The notes beneath the pieces are model-generated. The model was given only the letters and a program-made list of their open reading frames with translations. It was not told the origin of the DNA and ran no database searches. 64,000 nucleotides of DNA from Cellvibrio sp. KY-GH-1 (lineage in GTDB: Bacteria; Pseudomonadota; Gammaproteobacteria; Pseudomonadales; Cellvibrionaceae): assembly GCF_008806975.1 (NCBI RefSeq), contig NZ_CP031728.1, positions 3,431,501 to 3,495,500 on the forward strand, given 5' to 3'. Positions 18,670 through 27,195 of this stretch are shown here, piece after piece. Each line of letters begins with the position of its first letter. Positions within the stretch are counted from its first letter, which is position 1. The position numbers and the translations under genes were made by a program.

Positions 18670-21018
18670 TTATACCGAAGTTGCTTCAGGCATAGGCTCC
18701 ACTGCTTTTTGTTTCTCACCGATACACATGAGCACTGCAGGCAATATGATCAAATCGCATAATACTGCTAACCCGATGGTGAGGCATCCCAAAATCCCCA
18801 TGTAGATGTTGGGCACAAAGCTACTCATAATCAGCATCGCAAAGCCAACCACCAAAATGATAGTGGTTGATACCAATGCGATTCCACTTTCACGCGTAGC
18901 AAGCGCAATCGCTGCTCTGTTGTCGAGATTTGCTTTTTTGGCCCTTTTGAATCGATCCATCACATGAATCGTATCATCTACTGCAATACCTAAAGTTGTA
19001 GCGGCAACCATCATGGACGCGAAATCCAGGTAGATATCTAACATCGCCATTACCGCACCAGTAATGATAATAGGAAGAACGTTAGGGATTAACGCAACCC
19101 AGCCATACTTAAAGGAACGCAACACAACAAACAGACAAACAAGAATTGAGATTAGCGAGAACATAAATGAACTTGCCAAACCAGTTAAGGTGTAATTGTC
19201 GACATTGTTGAACAGAACCGCTCTGCCAGTAACTGAAATATTCAGATCGGAAAAATGCTCAGCGATGTGCTTTTCGATAGCTTCAATTCGAGCCTTGGTG
19301 ATAACAGATGGGGCCACAGCAAAGAAAACTGACATGCGCATTTCCTGACCGTTAAACGTAATCAGGTCAGATAGATCTTCATCAGGACCAGAGTTTGAAT
19401 ACAAAAGCAGGAATTGTCCTACCATATCCCGTGTATCCGGAACCTTAAAGAAACCAGTGTCATTATTGTTCATGACCTGGTTGATTTTCATAAGATAGTT
19501 AACTGGCGAATTAACCTTCCCATTTCCTTCCAAGGTCACCAGATAATTTTGGAACTCCAGTGCGCGCGATAAAAAGGCCGGATCTTTCACACCATTCTCC
19601 AACTTGGAGTCAAGGCGAAATTCCAAACTTAAAGAGCCTTTGAAAGTCTCATCAAAATATTCCAGACCTTGCTTTACTGGTGCATCATCTTTAAAGAAAC
19701 GTACAAAATTAGTATCGACTTTTACTTGAGAACATAAGTAAATCATTGGGAAAAGCGATAATACCGTTACCGCAATAATGGCTTTGCGAATCGGGTAAAT
19801 TTTATCCGGCAGATTATTAACTGCACGAGCAATAACTCCGTTGGAGACAAGCTTTTCTGCTTTTTTTCCTTTTGCGCTGGTATAGCTCAGCAAAGCAGGC
19901 AATGTGAACAGACTGAAGAAAAATGCAACAGCGACGCCGATCGCCATTTCCACCCCAAAAGTCACAACCAATGCTATCGAGCCGGTTGCTAATGAGAGGT
20001 AGCCCAACAACGTAGTAATGCTGGTATAAAAACAGGGTTCAAAACAATATTTAATTGTTTCCACCGCGGCTTCTTTTGGTGAAAGGCCTTGATTACGGAA
20101 ACGATAAAAACCGATCAACACGTGAATTGTTTCTGCAACAACAACTACTGTCAGCATAGTGGGTAGCGTAATATTCAGCATGTTCATGGACCAACCGAAG
20201 TAGCCGATCAAGCCAATGGCTACCACACAAGAGACCACAAGAACCAAAATTGGCAACACAGTCCCAGCAAGTGTTCTAAATGTCAGAAACAGAAAAATAA
20301 TGATGAATGTCAGCATTATTGGATAGCTAATAGATTGATCCACAGTAGAAAAGTAGAAAAAGCTTTCACTAATCGCCGCTGAGCCAGAGATATAAATTTT
20401 ATATTTATCGCTTTGCTGCAAACCTTCACGCTCAACAAAGGTGCGAAAATCTGCAGCCAGATCTGTTTTCGCATTACCTTTACCGGTGTATTTGCTTTGC
20501 TCAATTACACGTGCAGAAATAAGCGTATTTTTTAAGTCTTTGGTGAACAGTAGATCATGGGCAATATTTTCCCCATTAAGTATGGTTCTAATATCGTTCC
20601 ATTCCGTCTCAGAGAAATTGAAATTTTTGGAGGCGGGAATTGCAGTCTCGACATTTAGCATCTCATCTTCATAAAACATGTATTCATATTTTACGAGAGA
20701 GCGAACCTTGTTAACTGCGGCGTGTTCTTCAAGGTAATTAGTGATCTTTTGAATGGCCTGCACGGTTTCAGGATTCAGAACATCCTTTTCCCCAGCAGCA
20801 GCTTGCACACCGACAACCAAATAATCGTCGCTGCCAAACTTTTTCTTTAATTCGTTATATTCCAGCAGGACGGGATCATCATCAAGAAACCAAATATCAG
20901 TACTACTGTCGAAATACAGGTTTTTGAATCCCAGGGTGGAAAGTATTATTCCGATGAGGCTGGTGAGTAAGACAAGAGCCCTGTAACGCACCACAAAATT
21001 GGCAATATTAGCAATCAA
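18670..21018 (-). CDS. MMPL/RND-superfamily exporter
   Basis: A 782-residue membrane protein with the MMPL/RND plan: one N-terminal membrane span, a large periplasmic loop, a block of five spans, and the whole unit repeated. The second half carries GIAVDDTIHVMDRFKR, typical of the conserved acidic region in RND-type exporters. The start is TTG, supported by AGGAG 7 bases upstream; no nearby ATG fits as well. It lies directly upstream of the two PKS genes on the same strand, so export of the polyketide-peptide product, or of a lipid intermediate, is the likely job. That role is inferred from position. MMPL proteins elsewhere move lipids, hopanoids or siderophore-like compounds. No adaptor or outer-membrane partner gene is seen next to it. 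Confidence 0.9.
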   Translation of the reverse strand: MIANIANFVVRYRALVLLTSLIGIILSTLGFKNLYFDSSTDIWFLDDDPVLLEYNELKKKFGSDDYLVVGVQAAAGEKDVLNPETVQAIQKITNYLEEHAAVNKVRSLVKYEYMFYEDEMLNVETAIPASKNFNFSETEWNDIRTILNGENIAHDLLFTKDLKNTLISARVIEQSKYTGKGNAKTDLAADFRTFVEREGLQQSDKYKIYISGSAAISESFFYFSTVDQSISYPIMLTFIIIFLFLTFRTLAGTVLPILVLVVSCVVAIGLIGYFGWSMNMLNITLPTMLTVVVVAETIHVLIGFYRFRNQGLSPKEAAVETIKYCFEPCFYTSITTLLGYLSLATGSIALVVTFGVEMAIGVAVAFFFSLFTLPALLSYTSAKGKKAEKLVSNGVIARAVNNLPDKIYPIRKAIIAVTVLSLFPMIYLCSQVKVDTNFVRFFKDDAPVKQGLEYFDETFKGSLSLEFRLDSKLENGVKDPAFLSRALEFQNYLVTLEGNGKVNSPVNYLMKINQVMNNNDTGFFKVPDTRDMVGQFLLLYSNSGPDEDLSDLITFNGQEMRMSVFFAVAPSVITKARIEAIEKHIAEHFSDLNISVTGRAVLFNNVDNYTLTGLASSFMFSLISILVCLFVVLRSFKYGWVALIPNVLPIIITGAVMAMLDIYLDFASMMVAATTLGIAVDDTIHVMDRFKRAKKANLDNRAAIALATRESGIALVSTTIILVVGFAMLIMSSFVPNIYMGILGCLTIGLAVLCDLIILPAVLMCIGEKQKAVEPMPEATSV

Positions 21019-21697
21019 GATTAGTCTCCTTTAAAAATAAATGCACAGCATCATTTGCAATGCGTTCGCAGTTTAATTCCCCGCAAATCCATTTAGCGAT
21101 ATTCATAGGTTGCAATCGAATCAGCATTAAACCCATGAAATTACTACATAGGCCTATAACTGACCACGCGACACAAAACTACTCGATGTTTATTACAAGT
21201 TAATTTTTTGAAAAAAATTAAAAAATTTATTTCGAGAATTTACGTGACAGGGCGCGACAACACTGAGGGAGCGGCGAATGGTAGACAAGAATTTTTTTTT
21301 GTCAACGTCAATTAAATTTTTTGCCTCAACAGTCCACAAAGAGAATTTTATAGCTTTTAGCGACACGAAATTAATCTAAGCGACACATACATTCCAATAA
21401 AACCTTTTATGCGACAAAAATTTGCCACTCCCTTTAACCAAAAAAATGTTTTTTTGCAAGTGACTATTCACGTTTAAAAACGACAATATTTCTTCAAAAA
21501 AATATCGAAAAACACGGAAATATATCTTTATTTCCGATGAGTTTATATCTTTCTTAAGTAACAACTACCAGTATGTCCCCACAGTGCATACTGCATTTTG
21601 GCATTTAAACTCAGGTTTTATTTCACTATCCAAATGGCAACTTAGCAATTATTCTAACTATTACAGTGTACGCCAAGGACAAGACGAAGAGCCCAAC
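21019..21697. promoter_or_regulatory. AT-rich divergent promoter region of the PKS locus
   Basis: About 680 bases separate the divergent exporter-PKS operon and the phosphopantetheinyl transferase gene. The stretch is much richer in A and T than its neighbours, with many A and T runs of six or more. It has no convincing gene. A GTG-initiated extension of the transferase frame begins at 21584 but has no ribosome binding site. The stretch contains five copies of GCGACA in one orientation. Promoters for both directions should lie here; exact -35/-10 boxes could not be fixed by eye. Confidence 0.6.
21168..21416 (+). repeat. Five direct GCGACA repeats, putative operator array
   Basis: Copies of GCGACA start at 21168, 21254, 21360, 21380 and 21411, all on the plus strand. 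The pair at 21360 and 21380 reads AGCGACACGAA and AGCGACACATA, exactly 20 bases apart, about two helical turns. Same-face direct repeats of this kind are often bound by response regulators or LuxR-type activators. No regulator gene is seen next to the cluster, so the binding protein is unknown. Confidence 0.4.
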
Positions 21698-22447
21698 ATG
21701 CAACTATCAGATCATAGAATCAAAAATGAATCGCCCGAGTCAAAGTCCGGCGCATTCTTCACGCCCAACATCTCCCCGCCAACTTTCTCTGGCACAATAT
21801 CCCTCAACCACTGTTGCTTTTCACTCTCTGCATACCACGACAGTCTTTTTAAGGAACACAACGTCTATTTTCCTGCCGAACTGGACAGGGCGTTTTTGAA
21901 ACGTAAGGCAGAATTTTTCGCAGGTCGGTATTGCGCAAAGCACTCGCTACTAGCCCTTGATGGCACAATTGCGGACGTGCACATAGGCCCACAGCGATGC
22001 CCTATTTGGCCCGCACACGTCGTTGGGTCAATTAGCCACAGTGGCAATCAAGCCATCGCTGTTACAGCACTAAAGGAAAATTTTCGCGGGCTAGGAATTG
22101 ACATCCAATATGAAGTTGACGCAAAGACCTACACGGCGATAAAGAATCAGATTTTGTTCGGAAATGAACATGAGGTTATTTTCAGTGGTAGCGAACTAGA
22201 TATTCGAGTGTTGTTCACGATTGCATTTTCTGCTAAGGAGAGTTTTTTTAAAGCTGCATTTGCAGAGGTTGGTTGGTATTTTGATTTTTCTGCAGTCAGC
22301 ATAAAAAGCATCGACCAGGAGGGTAAAATTATTCACATGTGCATCAATGAAACGCTAAGCAAGAAATTGGTTGTCGGAACAGAGTTTCAAGCGGAATTTA
22401 GACACGCACATGACAATAAAATAGTAACACTCGTGCGCCTTCACTAA
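21698..22447 (+). CDS. 4'-phosphopantetheinyl transferase, EntD-like
   Basis: Transfers phosphopantetheine from CoA to the serine of carrier domains, converting apo-ACP/PCP to holo form. The family pattern is clear: KAEFFAGRYCAK, then CPIWP followed by GSISHSG, then GIDIQ for the magnesium site, then FSAKESFFKAAF with the catalytic acidic/Lys pair. The chosen ATG gives 249 residues, near the EntD size, and has GAAGAG a few bases upstream. An upstream GTG at 21584 would add 38 residues with no family match. Divergent orientation beside a synthase pair with at least seven carrier domains makes it the likely dedicated activating enzyme (inference). Confidence 0.88.
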   Translation: MQLSDHRIKNESPESKSGAFFTPNISPPTFSGTISLNHCCFSLSAYHDSLFKEHNVYFPAELDRAFLKRKAEFFAGRYCAKHSLLALDGTIADVHIGPQRCPIWPAHVVGSISHSGNQAIAVTALKENFRGLGIDIQYEVDAKTYTAIKNQILFGNEHEVIFSGSELDIRVLFTIAFSAKESFFKAAFAEVGWYFDFSAVSIKSIDQEGKIIHMCINETLSKKLVVGTEFQAEFRHAHDNKIVTLVRLH

Positions 22448-22653
22448 GATCGACTGACAGCTAGTCAAGCACCTTTCGGAAAATTGGATTGGTAGTTACT
22501 GCAACTGCAGTCACACACCATGCTGATATTCTAGTGCTTTGGTCGCCATTTTTATCAGGATTTTCTTTACAAAAAATAATCCTGTGCAGCGCCCTCAAGG
22601 CAAAGCATTCCTGTCAAACTCTCCTGCAGCAACCAATAACTATGGAGTCATAT

Positions 22654-23517
22654 ATGAAAAAGCTCACGCTTTTGGTAGGCGCCCTTGTCATAAGCGCCTG
22701 CTCCACGCAAAACACACCAGTAACCACCGCAAGCAAAAAAGACACCCTGCGGCTTCATACAATTACCCAAGGTCTCCCGGCCGAACAACAAGCGCGGTAC
22801 CCTGCGCGCCACCCGGTAGAAACCCTGTCATTTTTTGGCGTTAAACCGGGCGATACAGTCGTAGAAGTTTTGCCCGGCGATGGCTGGTATTCAAAAATAC
22901 TGGTCCCTTATTTGGGTAACGATGGACAATTGATCGGTGTGGACTACAGCCTGGATTTGTGGCCAAAATTTGGCAGCTGGGCAAATACCGAATTCATCGA
23001 AGGACGCAAGCGCTGGCCTGCCGAGTGGACTGATAATGCCAAAACCTGGGGCACAACCGATAAGGCTTCAGCACAGGCTTATACCTTCGCCAGTTTGCCG
23101 GCTGACCTCACCGGCAAAGTAGATTCGGTGTTATTTATTCGCGCGTTACACAACCTTGCGCGCTTTGAAAAGAATGGCGGTTACCTGACGCAAGCTTTGG
23201 CTGAAACTCGTCGGCTGTTAAAGCCCCACGGCGTGGTTGGCGTAGTGCAACATGCGATTGCCGAAGATAAACCCGATGCTTGGGCCACTGGCGAAACCGG
23301 ATATTTAAAACGCTCCACCATCATCTCATTTATGGAGCAAGCCGGGTTTGAATTAATTGGCGAGAGCGATATCAACAAAAACCCAAAAGACAACCCGGTT
23401 GCCGGTGAAGTCGTGTGGCGCTTGCCCCCCAGCCTGAATGCTGCTGAAGCTGATAAGGCCAAATATCAAGCGATTGGTGAATCCAATCGTGTAACGCTGT
23501 TGTTCCGAAAAAAATAA
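22654..23517 (+). CDS. Lipoprotein with class I SAM-dependent methyltransferase fold
   Basis: The 287-residue product opens with a lipoprotein signal (LVISAC, lipidated Cys at about residue 17), so it is predicted to be membrane-anchored in the periplasm. The body resembles predicted methyltransferases of the COG4798 type: VVEVLPGDGWYSKILVPYL fits SAM motif I, and FIRALHNLARF and RRLLKPHGVVGVVQH fit later motifs. The start was placed at the second Met because GGAG lies 6 bases upstream and the signal peptide begins there; the open frame extends to 22489. A lipidated methyltransferase is unusual because SAM is cytoplasmic, so the substrate and even the activity are uncertain. Its link to the PKS locus is doubtful. 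Confidence 0.75.
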   Translation: MKKLTLLVGALVISACSTQNTPVTTASKKDTLRLHTITQGLPAEQQARYPARHPVETLSFFGVKPGDTVVEVLPGDGWYSKILVPYLGNDGQLIGVDYSLDLWPKFGSWANTEFIEGRKRWPAEWTDNAKTWGTTDKASAQAYTFASLPADLTGKVDSVLFIRALHNLARFEKNGGYLTQALAETRRLLKPHGVVGVVQHAIAEDKPDAWATGETGYLKRSTIISFMEQAGFELIGESDINKNPKDNPVAGEVVWRLPPSLNAAEADKAKYQAIGESNRVTLLFRKK

Positions 23518-23545
23518 ATCCGCATAAATAACTCGCGGAAAAAAT

Positions 23546-23580
23546 AAAAAGCCAATCATCGTTGCGATGATTGGCTTTTT
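23546..23580. terminator. Bidirectional rho-independent terminator
   Basis: Stem GCCAATCATCG / CGATGATTGGC with a TTG loop, flanked by five A on the left and five T on the right. It lies between the convergent methyltransferase and GH13 genes and can stop transcripts from both sides. Confidence 0.9.
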
Positions 23581-23638
23581 ATTTAGCAATTTTTTAATCA
23601 CACTTTTGAGTTTGTGTTTTTATCCAAGGCTTCTTTTA

Positions 23639-25561
23639 CTAGGGTTTATTGGAAAACACTAACAGCTCGGAAGGACCGAGATCGCGCACCGAAATAAAAT
23701 GAATTCCACTGTGATGTATATGCACCGACACATGATCACCAACGCGATTTTTTTCCAGCCCTGGATTCGCAGACTCTTCTGTGCTCATCACTAACAGCAT
23801 TCTACTGGCTATCGGATTTAACGCGACGTCCACCAAAATATCGGCACCGCGCGCGGCAGTGCCATGGGGATTTAACACCACCAAACACTCTTCGTCATCC
23901 AGAATCCGTGACCACGCGATAATTTCACCGTTGCTGTACACACTAAACGCATTATTTAAAAATGACACCGGCCGCAAATATTGGCGCCCCAAGCGCAACG
24001 CAGGAAACGCCGCGCGCGTTTTTGCCATAGCTCTGATGCGCACATACGCCGGACTTTGCGCATCAAAACAGTGATGCCCCTGAGTACCGCAGGGACCAAA
24101 GCCCGGTAAATTTTCATCGAGTGGATTCTGCGCATCCAAACCGGCCAAACCGCCTTTACGCGGATGCTCGGGACCAAATAACGTCTCGCGCAAATAGCGA
24201 TCACTGGAACCAAAATTTTCAAGCCAGACACGCTCGTGCATTTCTGGCCCACCCAGGCTTTGCTCAGTACCGTAATAAATGCAGGGAATTCCCAGGGTAA
24301 ATAATTGCAGGCCAACACCCGCGGCAACTTGCTGTGGCGTTGCGGATTCTGCGGAGAAACGCAACTTTTTGCCAAACACGTGATCGTGATCATCGAGAAT
24401 AGAGACATGTTTTGCGCCCAAAGCACGATGTGATCCCATTACCGCGTTACCCGGGTCAAAACCGGCAAAATAGTCAGCCGGATGTTGCAATCCCTTCGCC
24501 ACCTGATTCAGGGTCACACGCATTTCGCCAATATCCAGCGCCGCATTTAAATTGCGCTGCAACACATCCAAATAACGATCTTGCCCGAAATCGCCGCCCG
24601 CGATTTCGCCTGCCAATAAAAAATCGTGCTTGCCAATATTGGCAGCGAATTCTTTGATGCTGCCACAAAAATTGCGCGCCTGTTCATAGGAAACGTGCTT
24701 GAGCGTATCTATGCGAAAACCATCGCAGTCGGTGAGCGCGATCCAGTATTTGTAACAGCGGGCAAGATCATTCATCACATCAGGATTATCCAGTGCAAAA
24801 TCTTTGAGCGTAATAAAGTCGGCTCGCTTGTGTTCGGCGTAAGGGTCATCAATATCGCCCGCGCCCAAGCTGCCAGCACCAGCGCGAGTGTAGGCGTCAG
24901 GCGTTTGCAATTCGCTCGGCCAGACACCTTCATCAATGCTAGTGATTACAGCAGTATCATCGCCCTGCTGATTGCGCCAAGCCCCAAAGCCGTGACGATG
25001 ACTTGTGTAATGCGGCGTGTATTTACCGCCTGGTAAATCTGCCGGGTAAGTCCAGTTTTCGCCCGAGTGATTAAAAATAATATCCAAAATAATACGCATG
25101 CCTTTAACGTGCGCTAAGGCTACGAGATCAACCAGCGCCTTGCGATCACCAAAGTGCGGATCTACGTCCAGAAAATCCTGAATTCCATAACCGTGAAAGG
25201 AATTCATGTGCCCACGCTGCTTAAACACTGGACTCAACCACAGGCAGGTCACCCCCAACTCTTTTAGATAATCCAGCTTGGAGGCAACCCCGTGCAAAGT
25301 GCCGCCCTGCCAACGGTCACCACCGGATTCCGACCATAGATCCCAGCGCCAATTGGCAGGGCGCGCGGCTGCCAAATTAGCGCGATCAAGCAGTGGGCGC
25401 TGCGCCTCTTTGCCATCGCTAAAGCGATCAACTAGCAAAAAATAAAGGGTTTCATTGCGCCAGTCGGCCGGCGATGGAAAGTGATCCAGCCGGCGCGGCA
25501 AATTCACGCTGGCAATTGAGTCGGGGCGAGGAGCCAACAGTTGTTGTTGCACAAATGACAT
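23639..25561 (-). CDS. GH13 alpha-amylase family glycoside hydrolase
   Basis: A 640-residue enzyme acting on alpha-glucosidic bonds. The conserved GH13 regions are present: DIIFNHSG (region I), GFRIDTLKH with nucleophile Asp285 (II), LLAGEI with acid/base Glu319 (III), and SILDDHDHVFG with Asp393 (IV). The early WRNETLYFLLVDRFSDG matches the first TIM-barrel strand. No signal peptide is apparent, so it may be cytoplasmic. The start follows AAGGAG by 7 bases; an in-frame Met 9 codons earlier lacks such a site. The exact specificity (amylase, cyclomaltodextrinase, sucrose-active) cannot be set by eye. Confidence 0.88.
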   Translation of the reverse strand: MSFVQQQLLAPRPDSIASVNLPRRLDHFPSPADWRNETLYFLLVDRFSDGKEAQRPLLDRANLAAARPANWRWDLWSESGGDRWQGGTLHGVASKLDYLKELGVTCLWLSPVFKQRGHMNSFHGYGIQDFLDVDPHFGDRKALVDLVALAHVKGMRIILDIIFNHSGENWTYPADLPGGKYTPHYTSHRHGFGAWRNQQGDDTAVITSIDEGVWPSELQTPDAYTRAGAGSLGAGDIDDPYAEHKRADFITLKDFALDNPDVMNDLARCYKYWIALTDCDGFRIDTLKHVSYEQARNFCGSIKEFAANIGKHDFLLAGEIAGGDFGQDRYLDVLQRNLNAALDIGEMRVTLNQVAKGLQHPADYFAGFDPGNAVMGSHRALGAKHVSILDDHDHVFGKKLRFSAESATPQQVAAGVGLQLFTLGIPCIYYGTEQSLGGPEMHERVWLENFGSSDRYLRETLFGPEHPRKGGLAGLDAQNPLDENLPGFGPCGTQGHHCFDAQSPAYVRIRAMAKTRAAFPALRLGRQYLRPVSFLNNAFSVYSNGEIIAWSRILDDEECLVVLNPHGTAARGADILVDVALNPIASRMLLVMSTEESANPGLEKNRVGDHVSVHIHHSGIHFISVRDLGPSELLVFSNKP

Positions 25562-25829
25562 GGAAATCTCCTTCGGCGGACGCCGCATTCCAAATAGGGA
25601 GACTCAAAAATCTAGCACCGCCACAAAGCCATAAACCAGCGTAAAAATGCCGCTCCCTAGGTTGTTTTTTCACTAGCGGATAACTGCTGATAACTGACGA
25701 TTATTGAAACCATAGCGCGTTACCACCACAACTTGGCGTTCCGTTGGAGGTGCATATTTAAACGCCACAAAAAACAACATTTTCAGCACTATTAACTAGA
25801 CTGAAGAATCAACACCGCTGGGTTTTATT

Positions 25830-26747
25830 ATGTTTAATCGCCTGGTCATTTGCTTAATCATCAGCACAGTAATTCCCGGTGCAAGTCAGGGTGCAGACAC
25901 CGAACCCATGGTGGTTAGCTATCACCGGTCCGAAGGCTATGACAGCCAAAATCAATTTCAATTTGAATTGATAGAACGGGCGATGGAAGTGACTCGTTCA
26001 GAATTTGGCGCCTTTGTGCTCCGCCCCTACGGCGGCGCCCCCACGGCCAAACGCCAGTCAATTTTGATGAGTGAGGGCAACTTAATGAATATCCAATGGG
26101 CGTCCCCCGGGACACCCATTGCTCAGGCGGAGGTAATTCCCATCCCGATCAATATTTTGCGCGGCCTACTGGGTTTGCGCATTTGCTTGATTAACCAGAG
26201 CGATCTACCTCGTTTTGCGCAAATTCAGACACTGGACGACCTGCGTCAAATCAAAATCGGCCAAGGCCAGGACTGGACCGATACACTGATCTACCGATCT
26301 AACCAAGTCCCGCTGTTTGAGTCTGCAGGCCTAACGCAGCTATTTCCACTTCTTGCCACTCATCGCATTGACTGCCTTCCCCTGGGCGCCAATGAAATAG
26401 GCGTTAAATATGCCGAACAACAACCATTGCACCCGAACATGACAATAGAGCCAGCACTGCTGCTCTATTACAACTTTCCCACCTACTTATACATCAGCAA
26501 AAACCACCCGAAACTGGCACAGCGGACACTTGCCGGTTTGCAGATTTTGAAAGCGAGCGGGGAGTATGACCGCATGTTCTGGCGCTACTTTGCCAAGCAA
26601 CTGGCGCCGCTGGATTTGCATAAGCGACGGATTATCTGCCTGAAATCACCCTATATTCTTGAACCTGAGCAGTGCACAGGCCCTATAGCGCTGCCCGACA
26701 TCACCCCACCTGGCGACGTTCAAACCCAACCTGCAGTCGAGCACTGA
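25830..26747 (+). CDS. Periplasmic solute-binding-like protein (family 3 type)
   Basis: The 305-residue product starts with a signal peptide cleaved near residue 22 (ASQGAD). The rest resembles transporter substrate-binding proteins of the SBP_bac_3 kind: an initial strand, a LDDLRQIKIGQG segment typical of the second lobe, a HRIDCLPLGANEI stretch, and the closing pattern in which residues near YDRMFWRYF match the usual C-terminal helix. No permease or ATPase gene is adjacent, so it may be an orphan sensor or binding protein rather than part of a transporter. It is divergent from the GH13 gene and 448 bases upstream of the mannanase. The ligand is unknown. Confidence 0.65.
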   Translation: MFNRLVICLIISTVIPGASQGADTEPMVVSYHRSEGYDSQNQFQFELIERAMEVTRSEFGAFVLRPYGGAPTAKRQSILMSEGNLMNIQWASPGTPIAQAEVIPIPINILRGLLGLRICLINQSDLPRFAQIQTLDDLRQIKIGQGQDWTDTLIYRSNQVPLFESAGLTQLFPLLATHRIDCLPLGANEIGVKYAEQQPLHPNMTIEPALLLYYNFPTYLYISKNHPKLAQRTLAGLQILKASGEYDRMFWRYFAKQLAPLDLHKRRIICLKSPYILEPEQCTGPIALPDITPPGDVQTQPAVEH

Positions 26748-27195
26748 TAAAGCCTAAAAAATGTAAACGATAGCAAGCCGATTTTTCAAATAACTTCCGC
26801 AATTTCATTAGCTAAAAAATATGCAGGCAATTTTTCAAAAATAATTTGATATGTGTACCAATCCACTTTTTTTAGCCGCTTTGATAGCTTGCATTTGCCT
26901 GCCACTAAGAAATATCATGTAACCGATTACAAAAACCAGTGGTCGCTTGCCATAACCAAAATAATTTTGCTCCTGTTTCCCCTCTACTGGAAGCACGTGC
27001 GGCAAACGGGTGATGTTCGGTAATCACCGTTTTGATAACACCGATGTTTACAGCACCAATCCCATAAATCTCACCGCCAGGGGCATGCTTTTCGTCACTG
27101 CGTTGAGCCCGGTATTGGTGGAAAAATTAACTGATAACAATAACCACCAACGCATCCGCCGGCGTCATTCGTCACGGCTGCAAAAAGGAAAACCC
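26748..27195. promoter_or_regulatory. Intergenic region upstream of the mannanase
   Basis: About 450 bases without a supported gene. The open frame of the mannanase extends back to 27010, but that part lacks a signal peptide. It holds a LacI-type operator-like dyad at 26918 and AT-rich stretches from 26810 to 26880 that could be a promoter. AAGGA at 27184-27188 serves the ATG at 27196. Confidence 0.55.
26918..26931. promoter_or_regulatory. LacI-family-type operator, TGTAACCGATTACA
   Basis: Dyad with 5-base arms TGTAA / TTACA around a central CCGA. The form TGTAA-N-CG-N-TTACA is that of LacI/CcpA-type operators, which often control sugar-polymer utilisation genes. It lies 265 bases before the mannanase start. 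The cognate regulator is not in the window. Confidence 0.45.

Noticed and set aside
18290..18805. 171-codon plus-strand frame spanning the exporter-PKS junction
   Set aside because: It overlaps the KS1 coding start and exporter end on the other strand; no domain seen.
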